DNA from: UBA2965 sp036526135
GTDB lineage: Bacteria > Pseudomonadota > Gammaproteobacteria > Pseudomonadales > Azotimanducaceae
DNA: 14,336 bases
Reading direction: 5' to 3'
Assembly: GCA_036526135.1 (NCBI GenBank)
Contig: DATCZA010000064.1
Coordinates: forward strand, 1-14,336
Part shown: in pieces, positions 1 through 7,956 of the stretch
Numbering within the stretch: the stretch's first letter is position 1
Layout of the letters: every line of letters starts with the position of its first letter
Notes under the pieces: generated by a model
What the model saw: only the letters and a program-made list of their open reading frames with translations
Told to the model about the DNA's origin: nothing
Databases searched by the model: none
Program-made: the position numbers and the translations under genes

Positions 1-1044
1 CGTCGGATCCGCCTCCGCCTGCCGCATCCCATCGATCTCGTCGGGCGTGAACCGATAGGTCTTCGTGTTGGCCAGGCTCCAGTAAGCATCGCCGAAGTCG
101 CGGCGAACCCCGTAAGCCTGCTGGTAGCTTGCGACGGCGCCGTTCATGTCGCCGATCGTCTTCTGGGCGTGACCGAGCGACACGTGCAGCTGCGGCAGGT
201 CGGGATGATCCTCCAGTATCTGCCGGTACTGCGCGATGGCGGCTTCGTGATCGCCGGCGCCGGCGGTGGCCATGGCCTTGGCAATTCGGTAGGGCAGGTG
301 CTCGGGTCTCTGCGCGACCAGCGAAGCCAGGGCATCCAGAGCTTTCGTGAACTTCTGCCTGCGAATCAGAACGTTGGCGTAATCGGCTCGAGCCAGCTCA
401 TGGTCGGGCTCGAACTCCAGCGCGCTTTCCAGCAGAAACTCGGCGTCGTCGAGTACCTGCAGGCGCACGCCGATCTCCGCCAGCAGACGCATGGCCGGGA
501 TGTGGGTCGGGTTCTCCTGCAGGTAGTCCCGGCAGATCTGCTCAGCCTTGTACAGACGGTCCTCGTTGAGATGACTGGCGGCCGCCAGTATCTCTCTGGG
601 AAGCGCGCTCAGCTCGTCGAGGCGTCTCGCGGCCTGCTCGGCGAGCTCGCGTTCTCCGGCCGCTCCGTGGAGTTTCACCAGGCTGCGCCAGCTGGCAACC
701 AGGGCGGAGTTGTGGGTGACGGCGTGACGGAAATATTCGCGCGCGGCGTTCGGATCGTTGCGCTTGAGCGCAACGTACCCCCGCTCCTGCCAGGCTCGTG
801 CATGCCGGGGCTCCGACGCCAGCAGCTCCTGAAGCGCGGCCTCCGCCCGTTCGCAGTCTCCAGCGTAGCGGCACGCCACGGCCAGCAGGTAACGTGCCGC
901 GGAGGTGTCGGCGTCGCCGCGACCGAGCAGTGCTTCCGCCTGCTGGACCGCGGCATCGAACTGCCCCTGCTCCAGCGCGCGGCGAGCCGATGCCAGGCTC
1001 GGCTCGCGGTGATCGGGGCCCGGCCCGCTCGACGCGACGCTCAC
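1..1044 (-). CDS. TPR-repeat sulfotransferase family protein, N-terminal part (runs off left edge)
   Basis: The reading frame is open for 348 codons from a GTG at 1044-1042 to the window edge, so the C-terminus is missing. The visible part is almost all tetratricopeptide helices, residues about 18-320 (for example RYLLAVACRYAGDCERAEAA and LHVSLGHAQKTIGDMNGAVA). Two segments match the known TPR-sulfotransferase family: RLQVLDDAEFLLESALEFEP near 194-213, and DAYWSLANTKTYRFTPDEI near 319-337, which in that family is the junction before a PAPS-dependent sulfotransferase domain. That domain should lie left of base 1; it is inferred, not seen. GTG is the first plausible start, 16 bases after the receptor's stop, with a GGG-rich weak ribosome site. 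The spacing implies co-transcription with the TonB receptor. Substrate unknown. It could be a plain TPR protein if the sulfotransferase domain is absent. Confidence 0.85.
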   Translation of the reverse strand, partial: MSVASSGPGPDHREPSLASARRALEQGQFDAAVQQAEALLGRGDADTSAARYLLAVACRYAGDCERAEAALQELLASEPRHARAWQERGYVALKRNDPNAAREYFRHAVTHNSALVASWRSLVKLHGAAGERELAEQAARRLDELSALPREILAAASHLNEDRLYKAEQICRDYLQENPTHIPAMRLLAEIGVRLQVLDDAEFLLESALEFEPDHELARADYANVLIRRQKFTKALDALASLVAQRPEHLPYRIAKAMATAGAGDHEAAIAQYRQILEDHPDLPQLHVSLGHAQKTIGDMNGAVASYQQAYGVRRDFGDAYWSLANTKTYRFTPDEIDGMRQAEADPT

Positions 1045-1060
1045 GGCCCGCCCTTGCCCC

Positions 1061-3847
1061 CTAGAAGTGGTCGTAGGAGACGCGCAGGCCGAAGCTGCGG
1101 GGCCGGTTGGTGACCACCTTGGGGGTGAAGTCCGCCGAGTTGCTCGTGGTGATGTGAATCTGGGCGGACTCATCAGCCAGGTTCTTCACGAAAAACTCCG
1201 CCGTCCAGCCGTTCTTCTGCACCCCCACGGCCAGGTCTACCAGCGCGTAGGATTCCTGCTTGTAGCGACCGTTCTCGAAGGTCTCTCCCGTGGCGGGAAT
1301 CGGCGAGCTGTAGGTTCCGCCTTCGGACTTGATCTTCAGCCCGCTGCCCACGCCGTAGACCTCCTGGTGGACCTGCTCGGCTAAGAACGCGTTGCCTGTG
1401 ATGCCCGAGAGGCTCTCGCCCCGGTAGCTCACGCCGAGCTGCACGTAGCCGTTTGCCTCGAAGGCGTCCAGCGGGAACTGGTAGCGGGCGCGAATGTTGC
1501 CGGAGAAGTTCGGGGCGAACGGCAGCTCACTGCCCTCGGGAACGGCGATGCCCTGCAGCTGGGGATTCAGCCGGGTGATCTCGGTGTCGACGATGCTGAA
1601 CGCCCCGGAGACGGTCAGCCGGTCGGTCGCGAGCCAGGTGAAGTCGGCGTCGAAGCCTTTGATCTCCGCGTCGCCCACGTTTTCCAGGAAGACCAGGAAG
1701 GCCACGTTGCTCGGGTCGAAGCGCGCGGTCTGCAGGTCGCTGATCTCCGAGTAGTAGGCCGTGGCGTTGAAGCGCAGGGTGCGGTCCAGGAAGTCGCCCT
1801 TCATGCCCAGCTCGTAGTTCTGCAACTCGTCGGTCTCGGCGTATGCCGGTATCAGGAAGCCCTCGAACGGACCGGTCTGATTGGCTGACGCCTGGCCGGC
1901 GTTGCGGTTGCTGGCCGGGGGCCTGAAGCCCTCGGAGAACGTTGAAAAGAGCATGATCTGGTCGTTCAGCCGCCAGTCCAGCGCGAACCGGAAGATGGTG
2001 TCGTCGATCTTAACGACCCCGTCACTGTTCAGATCGTCGATGTCGAAGGTTCCGGCAGCCAGGGCGTCGAGGAGCAGCTGCGGGTTGTTGGTACCGCGAA
2101 ACAACGGCCGCTGACCGCTCGGGCTGAGCGCAGCACCAATCAGATCTGCATCGCCCGTGCCCAGGACCTCCAGTCGTTCCGACACGTCGTTGGAGTAGCC
2201 GGTGCCGTTGCACGACCCGTCAGGATTGAGCGGCCCGTCGGGGAATTCGTCCGTGCCGTCCCGGAACTTGCAGCCAAAGGAGAAGTTGCTGGCGCCGCCG
2301 AAGTCGAAGTCGATCTCGTAGTAGCGGGCACCCACGGACAGCGTCACCGCATCCGTGAGGTCGAAGGCGAACTCGCCGAAGAAGGCCAGCTGCTCCTGGT
2401 CGCGAGTGAAGTCGTTGACGAAGGTGGTGTTCGGTCCGAACTGAACGTTGCCGGCGTTGGCTCCCCGCGTGTCGAGCCCGACCTGGCCGATGGGGATTCG
2501 GAAGGCATCGCCCGTGCTCTTGTACTGGAACTGGCCGACGGTGTTGGTTTCCTGATCGTCGATGAAGACGCCGGCGGTCACGCGCCAGCGGTTGTCTGCA
2601 GGTGTGGTGACCCGGAACTCGTGGGTGACGCGTTCGTTGTCCGTGTCTCCCGCGTACTGCTTTGTGGGGTCGAAACAGGTGTCGTAGCTCGCTTCGCCGA
2701 AGTTGCACAGGTAGTAGGCGACGTAGCCGCCGCCGTTGTTGTAGCCGGTGTAGTCGATGGTGGCGTCCACCTCGCGGTCGAGGTAACCGCCCGTGTAGAT
2801 GACGTCCAGCATGCCCAGGCGACCCTCTACGGTCCAGGTGGTGAGCCCGAAGTCGTCCTGGTTCTTGTTGGGCGTGTAACGGTTGACGGAGTCTTTGCCG
2901 TCCAGATGCGGGTCGTACTCGAACACCCCTTCCACGTCCAGGGACTGGGCCGTGTGCTGCAGCAGCAGGTTCCAGTCGTCGTTGATGTCGAACGAGGCGC
3001 TCACCCGGCCGCCGGAGTAGGTGGCGTCGTTGAAGTCGTCCTCGACGAGGAGGTCGTTACTGGTGGACTGCAGGCTGGCGTTGGGGTCTATTTTAGGACG
3101 GAAAGTGGGAGAAAAAGCGATGGCGGCGCGGTTTATGGTGTCGATGCTGGGCGTGAAGGTGCCCTCGACGTTGTCGATCCAGCCGCCCTGATGGTCGTTG
3201 TAGCCGACGAAGCGCAGGGCCAGGCGGTCGGTGACCGGAACGTTGATGTAGGCTTCCACGGAGTTGCTCAGGTCGCCGCCCTTGGTGCTGGACAGCGCGG
3301 CGTTGAAGCCGGCCTCGAACTGCTCGTGGTTGGGCTTGTTGGTGATCAGGCGCACGGTGCCTGCCTGGGAGCTGACCCCGAACAGCGTCCCCTGGGGCCC
3401 TGGCAGAACCTCCACCCGCTGCAGGTCGGCGGCGTAGATGTCCAGATTTCTGCCGCCGAAGGACACCGGCTGCTCGTCCAGATACAGGGCCACCGCGGGC
3501 GTCGTTCCGTTGGCGGAGGACACGGTAACCCCGGCCTGCTCCGTGGCGGCGCCGCGGATGTACAGGTCGTTCTTGCCGGGCCCGCGGCCGCTGCGCACCA
3601 CGTTGGGCAGGTAGACGATGTACTCCTCGAACGTCGCAACACCGGCCTCCTTCATGTCCTCGCCGGTGATGGCCTGGACGGATACCGGGATGTCCTGAGT
3701 GGACTCGGCGCGTTTGGTGGCGGTGACCACGAGCTCTTCGATCTGGCCGGTCGCCGCGGCAACCGCCATGGGCTGAGATACCGCGATTGCGGAGGCTACG
3801 GCCAGTGAAAGGGGTTTCTTCGAAAATAGATCATCGAGCATGTACAT
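1061..3847 (-). CDS. TonB-dependent outer-membrane receptor
   Basis: This 928-residue protein has the full architecture of a TonB-dependent receptor, which imports a bound ligand across the outer membrane using TonB/ExbBD energy. Residues 1 to about 32 form a signal peptide (basic Lys10-Lys11, then an Ala-rich core ending MAVAAA). A TonB-box-like stretch EELVVTATK is at 37-45. The plug follows at about 50-175, with IPVSVQAITGEDM, LYIRGA and RVEVLPGPQGTLFG, and then the beta-barrel, ending in a C-terminal aromatic (SYDHF). Two cysteine pairs (381/391 and 526/546) may be disulfides in surface loops. Residues 605-616 form an EF-hand-like loop DLNSDGVVKIDD. The ATG at 3847 has GGAG five bases upstream; a second ATG two codons later is less well spaced. 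The ligand cannot be read from sequence; this receptor class, often beside TPR-sulfotransferase genes, is common in gammaproteobacteria and sphingomonads. Confidence 0.95.
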   Translation of the reverse strand: MYMLDDLFSKKPLSLAVASAIAVSQPMAVAAATGQIEELVVTATKRAESTQDIPVSVQAITGEDMKEAGVATFEEYIVYLPNVVRSGRGPGKNDLYIRGAATEQAGVTVSSANGTTPAVALYLDEQPVSFGGRNLDIYAADLQRVEVLPGPQGTLFGVSSQAGTVRLITNKPNHEQFEAGFNAALSSTKGGDLSNSVEAYINVPVTDRLALRFVGYNDHQGGWIDNVEGTFTPSIDTINRAAIAFSPTFRPKIDPNASLQSTSNDLLVEDDFNDATYSGGRVSASFDINDDWNLLLQHTAQSLDVEGVFEYDPHLDGKDSVNRYTPNKNQDDFGLTTWTVEGRLGMLDVIYTGGYLDREVDATIDYTGYNNGGGYVAYYLCNFGEASYDTCFDPTKQYAGDTDNERVTHEFRVTTPADNRWRVTAGVFIDDQETNTVGQFQYKSTGDAFRIPIGQVGLDTRGANAGNVQFGPNTTFVNDFTRDQEQLAFFGEFAFDLTDAVTLSVGARYYEIDFDFGGASNFSFGCKFRDGTDEFPDGPLNPDGSCNGTGYSNDVSERLEVLGTGDADLIGAALSPSGQRPLFRGTNNPQLLLDALAAGTFDIDDLNSDGVVKIDDTIFRFALDWRLNDQIMLFSTFSEGFRPPASNRNAGQASANQTGPFEGFLIPAYAETDELQNYELGMKGDFLDRTLRFNATAYYSEISDLQTARFDPSNVAFLVFLENVGDAEIKGFDADFTWLATDRLTVSGAFSIVDTEITRLNPQLQGIAVPEGSELPFAPNFSGNIRARYQFPLDAFEANGYVQLGVSYRGESLSGITGNAFLAEQVHQEVYGVGSGLKIKSEGGTYSSPIPATGETFENGRYKQESYALVDLAVGVQKNGWTAEFFVKNLADESAQIHITTSNSADFTPKVVTNRPRSFGLRVSYDHF

Positions 3848-4227
3848 GTCTCTCCAGTACGCTGAGTGGGCCTGCGTCGCGTCGTCAATACGGCTTGCTA
3901 TGGTGGTCGCGCTCGTTAAAGGAACGCGGACCGGGCGCCTATACGGCTGGTATCGACGCCAAATCGATGTGAGTTAAATAGATTAGGGCCCTAAGTGTCT
4001 ATGTTACTCAAATCCGACGAGAATACCCATTATTTCTCAATTATTGGGGTTTAAGGCCGCGTGACTGCAGATCTATATACAAATGAATCGAAATAATTAT
4101 CAGAGTTTGTCGTCTGTTTTGTCGGAAAGTTGGTAGGCTGCGAAGCAAATTTCAGGTACGGCCTCAGACAAGGAAGGCTCGCTTGCCGGACTCGGCGCGG
4201 TTCGACCCGGACGGGATTCGTTGATCC
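3848..4227. other. Divergent intergenic region, AT-richer than its surroundings
   Basis: These 380 bases separate the receptor and hydroxylase genes, which face away from each other, so both promoters should lie here. The stretch from about 3960 to 4120 is clearly AT-richer than the flanking genes. It contains the large palindrome at 3970-4010 and a TATATA at 4074-4079. I found no pair of -35 and -10 boxes good enough to call with confidence for either gene. Small open frames here (for example one starting at 3787 or 4130) show no family features. Confidence 0.7.
3970..4010. promoter_or_regulatory. Large imperfect palindrome, candidate operator
   Basis: The core at 3983-3994 is a perfect 12-base palindrome, TTAGGGCCCTAA. 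The outer arms extend it: TGAGTTAAATAGA (3970-3982) pairs with TCTATGTTACTCA (3998-4010) at 11 of 13 positions, with a three-base bulge GTG (3995-3997) on one side. The element lies between two divergent genes, about 125 bases before the receptor start and about 220 before the hydroxylase start. A two-fold symmetric regulator site is the simplest reading; the neighbouring MarR-family protein is one possible binder. There is no T-run, so a terminator is unlikely. Confidence 0.5.
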
Positions 4228-5208
4228 ATGGAACTCTCACACCCATTCATCCGGCTGCCATTCAGATTCGACGCGGACAGGCTCGCCTCCGAGTTGGCCG
4301 ACATCGACGATGCCGCATGGTTGCCCCACCCTTCTGGAATGCCCGGCAATTCAGCCGTCGCGCTCGTTTCCCGCGACGGGGGTGACAACGACGAGTTCCA
4401 GGGCACGATGCAGCCGACGGGGCATCTGCGTCGGTCTCCCTACATGGCGCAGGTCATGGGATCTTTCGGCGAGATCCTCGCCCGATCACGCCTGATGCGT
4501 CTGTCCTCGAAATGCGAAGTGCAGATGCACGTCGATTTCAACTATCACTGGTACACGCGGGTCCGGATTCACATCCCCATCGTTACCGATCCGCGGGTGA
4601 CCTTCTGTTGTGCTGATGAACGCGTTCACATGGCGCCCGGCGAGTGCTGGATATTCGATTCGTGGCGCCGACATCGGGTGATCAACGCCAGCGACTCCGA
4701 CCGCGTTCACCTCGTGGTGGATATGTCTGGTTCCTCGCGGTTCTGGCGGATGGTCCGCCATGTCCAGGGCTCGCCGGATCACGCCGAGGAAGAGTTCGTT
4801 GCTTTCGATCCTGGCATGCAGGTCTCATTGTCCACGGAGCGTTACAACACCGCGCCGGTCATGGCCCCAGGCGAGGTCGACGCCCTGGTCAAGGAACTCG
4901 TGGTCGATTTTTCGTCGCATCCCGACAACGATCCGGGGCTGGTTCGACGCTACGCGCTGCTCCTCGGCGATTTCTGCATGGACTGGCGGCAGATCTGGCT
5001 TCAGCACGGCTACGAGCGGGAAGGAATTGCCAGCTACGCGGCGCTGATCGACGGCGTGCAGCGCCAGTTGCACCCGAACCCCCGGGCGCTGGTCACGAGC
5101 AGCAATCAGGTGGGGGTCAATCCCATCATCGTTCAGCGGATTCTGCGTCCGGCGCTGGCACCGGAGCATCTCGACGATTACCTCCACGATGTGCGGGCGA
5201 ACGGATAA
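4228..5208 (+). CDS. Aspartyl/asparaginyl beta-hydroxylase-like Fe(II)/2-oxoglutarate oxygenase
   Basis: This 326-residue protein resembles the aspartyl/asparaginyl beta-hydroxylase family (PF05118), cupin-fold oxygenases that use Fe(II), O2 and 2-oxoglutarate. The conserved block is at about 98-168: VQMHVDFNYHWYTRVRIHIP, then GECWIFDSWRRHRVINAS and DRVHLVVDMSG. By analogy with mammalian AspH, His115 (RIHIP) and His149 (RRHRVIN) are the likely iron ligands and Arg159 the 2-oxoglutarate anchor; AspH enzymes use two histidines without a carboxylate. Residues from about 180 onward form an accessory C-terminal region I do not recognise. ATG 4228 is the first possible start, since TGA sits in frame at 4222; the ribosome site is weak. 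No signal peptide is visible, so it is probably cytoplasmic. It is divergent from the receptor/TPR-sulfotransferase pair. The target (protein side chain or small molecule) is unknown. Confidence 0.85.
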   Translation: MELSHPFIRLPFRFDADRLASELADIDDAAWLPHPSGMPGNSAVALVSRDGGDNDEFQGTMQPTGHLRRSPYMAQVMGSFGEILARSRLMRLSSKCEVQMHVDFNYHWYTRVRIHIPIVTDPRVTFCCADERVHMAPGECWIFDSWRRHRVINASDSDRVHLVVDMSGSSRFWRMVRHVQGSPDHAEEEFVAFDPGMQVSLSTERYNTAPVMAPGEVDALVKELVVDFSSHPDNDPGLVRRYALLLGDFCMDWRQIWLQHGYEREGIASYAALIDGVQRQLHPNPRALVTSSNQVGVNPIIVQRILRPALAPEHLDDYLHDVRANG

Positions 5209-5277
5209 CCAAAGCTCGCCGTGGCAGGCGGGCGTTGGTAAGGTTTCGCTGTCCATCAGTCGTGGCCCGGGTTGGAG

Positions 5278-5757
5278 ATGAGCGAAGAAGAACAGGTTCT
5301 GATAACGATCCGGAAGATCATCCGGGCAACCGACATCTACTCCCGACAGCTGAGCAAGACTGTTGGGCTCACCGTCCCGCAGTTGCTGGTCCTGCAGGCG
5401 ATAAGGGACCTCGGTGCCGTGGCGATTTCGAAGATATCCAGTGAGATCAGCCTGAGTCAGGCCACCGTCACCTCTATCATCGACCGGCTTGAAGTCCGAG
5501 GTCTGGTCTCGCGGCGGCGCAGCGAGGCGGACAAGCGGGTCGTGCACGCTTTCCTGACGGAGCCCGGGGCCGAGCTGCTCGATTCCGCGCCGACGCCGTT
5601 GCAGGAAGTCTTTCGAAGCCGATTCGATGCTCTCGAAGCCTGGGAGAAATCCATGATCATCGCGTCGCTGCAGCGGGTGGCGGCCATGATGGACGCCGAG
5701 CAGCTCGACGCATCACCCATGCTGGCCGTTGGCAGCCCTGACCCCGCGGCGAGCTAG
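5278..5757 (+). CDS. MarR-family transcriptional regulator
   Basis: A 159-residue winged-helix regulator of the MarR family, which act as dimers on palindromic DNA, usually as ligand-responsive repressors. N-terminal helices (EQVLITIRKIIRATDIYSRQ) precede the recognition region SQATVTSIIDRLEVRGLVSR and the wing RRRSEADKRVVHAFLTEPG. C-terminal helices complete the dimerisation domain. The sequence resembles the CosR/EctR type known from ectoine control, from memory of that family, but no ectoine genes are present here. The start is uncertain: ATG 5278 has GGAG immediately before it with no spacer, and an in-frame TTG at 5272 would add two residues. It follows the hydroxylase gene by about 70 bases on the same strand, so it may be co-transcribed and may control this locus. 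Its stop overlaps that of the convergent methyltransferase gene. Confidence 0.9.
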   Translation: MSEEEQVLITIRKIIRATDIYSRQLSKTVGLTVPQLLVLQAIRDLGAVAISKISSEISLSQATVTSIIDRLEVRGLVSRRRSEADKRVVHAFLTEPGAELLDSAPTPLQEVFRSRFDALEAWEKSMIIASLQRVAAMMDAEQLDASPMLAVGSPDPAAS

Positions 5758-6365
5758 CGCTCGGCGATCCCGTGGATCATGAACGCCGCGAAGCGCGGGC
5801 CCGGAAGGTAGCCGGTGTCGAGCTCGGCCAGCTTGAAGCCGGCGTCCTGAAGCAGCTCATCGGCGCGTCGCGTCAGGTGGCAGCCACCGCCGATCTTCTT
5901 CCAGACCGGCTCGATGCGTCGCTGCCAGCGGGCAACCGGCAGGTCGGGCGAGGCGCCGTGCTCGACGAAGTACAGGCGCCCGCCTGGCTTCAGCACGCGA
6001 CGCATCTCGCGCACGGCCGCGTAGACGTTGGGGATCGAGCACAGGGTCCAGGTGCACACCAGGGAGTCGTAGCGCGCGTCGTCGGCCGGTATCTCCTCGC
6101 CTGAGACCTGCAGAAGCTTGACGTCCGTGTGCAGCCCGTTGGCTCTCTCCTGAGCCATGACCGTCAGCTCGGCGGCCGGATCCAGGCCCGTTACCGAGGA
6201 CACCCTGGACGAGTAGTGCGCCAGATTGTGGCCCGATCCGATGCCGATCTCGAGCACGTCGCCGCTGGCCTGGGGCACGTAGCGGCGCCTGAGCTCCGTC
6301 ATGGGCGGCTGGCCGCAGAGAACGTCGATCATCCGCGGGAGAACGTGCTTGGCGTAGAGTCCCAT
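5754..6365 (-). CDS. Class I SAM-dependent methyltransferase
   Basis: A 203-residue methyltransferase with a Rossmann fold, of the methyltransferase type 11/UbiE-like group. The SAM-binding motif I is LEIGIGSGHNL at 38-48, and acidic Asp62 in TGLDPA ends strand 2. Later motifs are DSLVCTWTLCSIPN (100-113) and LKPGGRLYFVEHG (125-137). The C-terminal stretch PVWKKIGGGCHLTRR (153-167) resembles small METTL7-like methyltransferases. ATG 6365 has AGGA about seven bases upstream and lies nine bases after the ligase stop, so this is the last gene of the minus-strand operon. Its TAG stop overlaps the MarR stop within a shared CTAG. The methyl acceptor is unknown; it may be a product or intermediate of the pathway encoded upstream. 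Confidence 0.9.
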   Translation of the reverse strand: MGLYAKHVLPRMIDVLCGQPPMTELRRRYVPQASGDVLEIGIGSGHNLAHYSSRVSSVTGLDPAAELTVMAQERANGLHTDVKLLQVSGEEIPADDARYDSLVCTWTLCSIPNVYAAVREMRRVLKPGGRLYFVEHGASPDLPVARWQRRIEPVWKKIGGGCHLTRRADELLQDAGFKLAELDTGYLPGPRFAAFMIHGIAER

Positions 6366-6374
6366 GGTCGTTCC

Positions 6375-7940
6375 TCAGATCTTCCGGTCCGCGTCCTGCC
6401 AGTAGCGGTCGCGCAGGAGCCGCTTGTAGAGCTTACCCGTCTCGTGGCGCGGAAACTCGTCCTCGTAGTCGATGGATTTCGGCGCTTTGTAGTGGGCGAG
6501 GTGGTCCCGGCAGAAGCCGATGATGTCGGCGCTGAGCTCCTCGTTGCCGCTCTGTCCCGGGCGCAGCTTGATGGCGGCCTTGACCTCCTCGCCGAACTCA
6601 TCGTTGGGGATGCCGAACACGGCCGCGTCTTCCACCGCGGGATGATTGACCAGCACGGCCTCGATTTCCGCGGGGTAGATGTTGACCCCGCCCGAGATGA
6701 TCATGTCGATCTTGCGGTCGCTCAAGTAGAGGTAGCCGTCGTCGTCCAGGTAGCCGATGTCACCGAAGGTGTAGGTGCCTGGCTCCAGATGCACCTCGGC
6801 GGTCTTGGCCGGCTCGTTGTGGTACTCGAAGTCGGAGCCCATCAGGCTTTTGACGTAGATCTGACCGGACTCGTTGGCCGGCAGGGGCTGGCCGTCGTCG
6901 TCGCGGATGGTCACCTCCACCAGTGGGGACGGCTTGCCCACGGTGCCCGGCCGCTCCAGCCACTGCGAAGCGCTCGCCGTGGTCACGATGGAGCCCTCGG
7001 TGGAGCCGTAATACTCGGCGACCACGGGCCCCCACCACTGAATCATGCGTCGCTTGACGTCGGGCGGGCAGGGCGCCGCGCCGTGCCAGACTACCTGCAG
7101 GCTCGATCCCGAGAAGCCGGCGCGCTCGTCGTCGCTCAGGCGCAGCAGCCGGTGGAACTGGGTCGGAACGAGATGTACGTTGGTCACCTCGTGGGCGTCC
7201 ATCACCTGCAGGCTCTCGGCCGGGTCGAAGCGGTGGCGCATGACCACGTGACTGCCGCTGATCAGCGGCAGAAAGGAAAACGCCCACTGCGCGGAGTGGT
7301 AGACGGGCCCGCAGATGTAGGTGGTCCCGTCCGTGGGGATCTGCAGCATCTGCGACAGGCCCGAGCCGATCATCTCCAGGACGGCCAGTGGCCCGCCGGG
7401 GGCGAAGGTGCTCGACTTCACGCCCTTGGGTCGCCCGGTGGTCCCCGAGGTGTAGAACATGGGTCCGCCGGCGCCCTGGTCGTCGGGCTCCGCCGTGCTC
7501 TGGTCGCCGATGAACGCCTCGTAGTCGGTAAACGCCGTGGTGTCTGCCTCGGGCCGGATGACCACGCACTGCTCGAGCCCGGGCGTTTCGCCCCTGGCCA
7601 CCGCGGCTTCGGCGTTGGCGAGAAACTGCCCCTCGGTCACGAGCAGGCGCGCGCCGGCGTTGTCGATCACGTAGGCAAGCTCCTCCGGAGAAAAGTGCCA
7701 GTTCACGGGCACGTAGATCAATCCGGCATGGTTGGCGGCCATCATCACCTCGTAGTACTCGCGGCAGTTGCCGGCGTAGATGGCGATGGCGTCGCCCGGG
7801 ACGAGCCCCATGGCGCGGAAGGCATGAACGAGCTGGTTGCTCCGGGCGTTCAGCTCGGCCCAGGACGTGCTGCCCCGTTCGTCGGTGAGCGCCGGGGCGT
7901 CTCCCCGGTCGGCGGCGATTCGTTGCGGAAAGTGCGTCAT
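6375..7940 (-). CDS. Acyl-CoA synthetase (AMP-binding, ANL superfamily)
   Basis: A full-length 521-residue ligase that activates a carboxylic acid to an acyl-AMP and then to its CoA thioester. The phosphate-binding loop YTSGTTGRPKG is at 163-173 and the adenylation motif YYGSTEG at 310-316. The GDIGYLDDDGYLYLSDRK region (393-410) includes the hinge residue Asp408, followed by IISGGVNIYP. The catalytic lysine is probably Lys503 in HETGKLYKR. Length and motifs fit medium/long-chain fatty-acid or aryl-CoA ligases; the substrate cannot be set from sequence. ATG 7940 lies 16 bases after the dioxygenase stop, with only a loosely spaced GGA upstream. It shares features with the divergent ligase at the right edge (WWGPV before the adenylation motif, near-identical N-terminal layout), so the two may act on related acids. 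Confidence 0.93.
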   Translation of the reverse strand: MTHFPQRIAADRGDAPALTDERGSTSWAELNARSNQLVHAFRAMGLVPGDAIAIYAGNCREYYEVMMAANHAGLIYVPVNWHFSPEELAYVIDNAGARLLVTEGQFLANAEAAVARGETPGLEQCVVIRPEADTTAFTDYEAFIGDQSTAEPDDQGAGGPMFYTSGTTGRPKGVKSSTFAPGGPLAVLEMIGSGLSQMLQIPTDGTTYICGPVYHSAQWAFSFLPLISGSHVVMRHRFDPAESLQVMDAHEVTNVHLVPTQFHRLLRLSDDERAGFSGSSLQVVWHGAAPCPPDVKRRMIQWWGPVVAEYYGSTEGSIVTTASASQWLERPGTVGKPSPLVEVTIRDDDGQPLPANESGQIYVKSLMGSDFEYHNEPAKTAEVHLEPGTYTFGDIGYLDDDGYLYLSDRKIDMIISGGVNIYPAEIEAVLVNHPAVEDAAVFGIPNDEFGEEVKAAIKLRPGQSGNEELSADIIGFCRDHLAHYKAPKSIDYEDEFPRHETGKLYKRLLRDRYWQDADRKI

Positions 7941-7956
7941 CGGTCGGTTCCGTGGT

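Noticed and set aside
169..1113. A 314-residue plus-strand open frame at the left edge
   Set aside because: Antisense to a minus-strand frame with clear TPR and sulfotransferase-family segments.
2621..3808. A 395-residue plus-strand open frame antisense to the TonB receptor
   Set aside because: Val/Gly-rich shadow of the receptor's minus-strand codons, no motif.
4021..4052. A weak inverted repeat around ACCCATTATT and ATTATTGGGGT
   Set aside because: The arms match only with gaps and mismatches; not distinguishable from AT-rich chance pairing.
5209..5277. Possible terminator between the hydroxylase and MarR genes
   Set aside because: No stable stem followed by a T-run was found; the gap is short enough for co-transcription.
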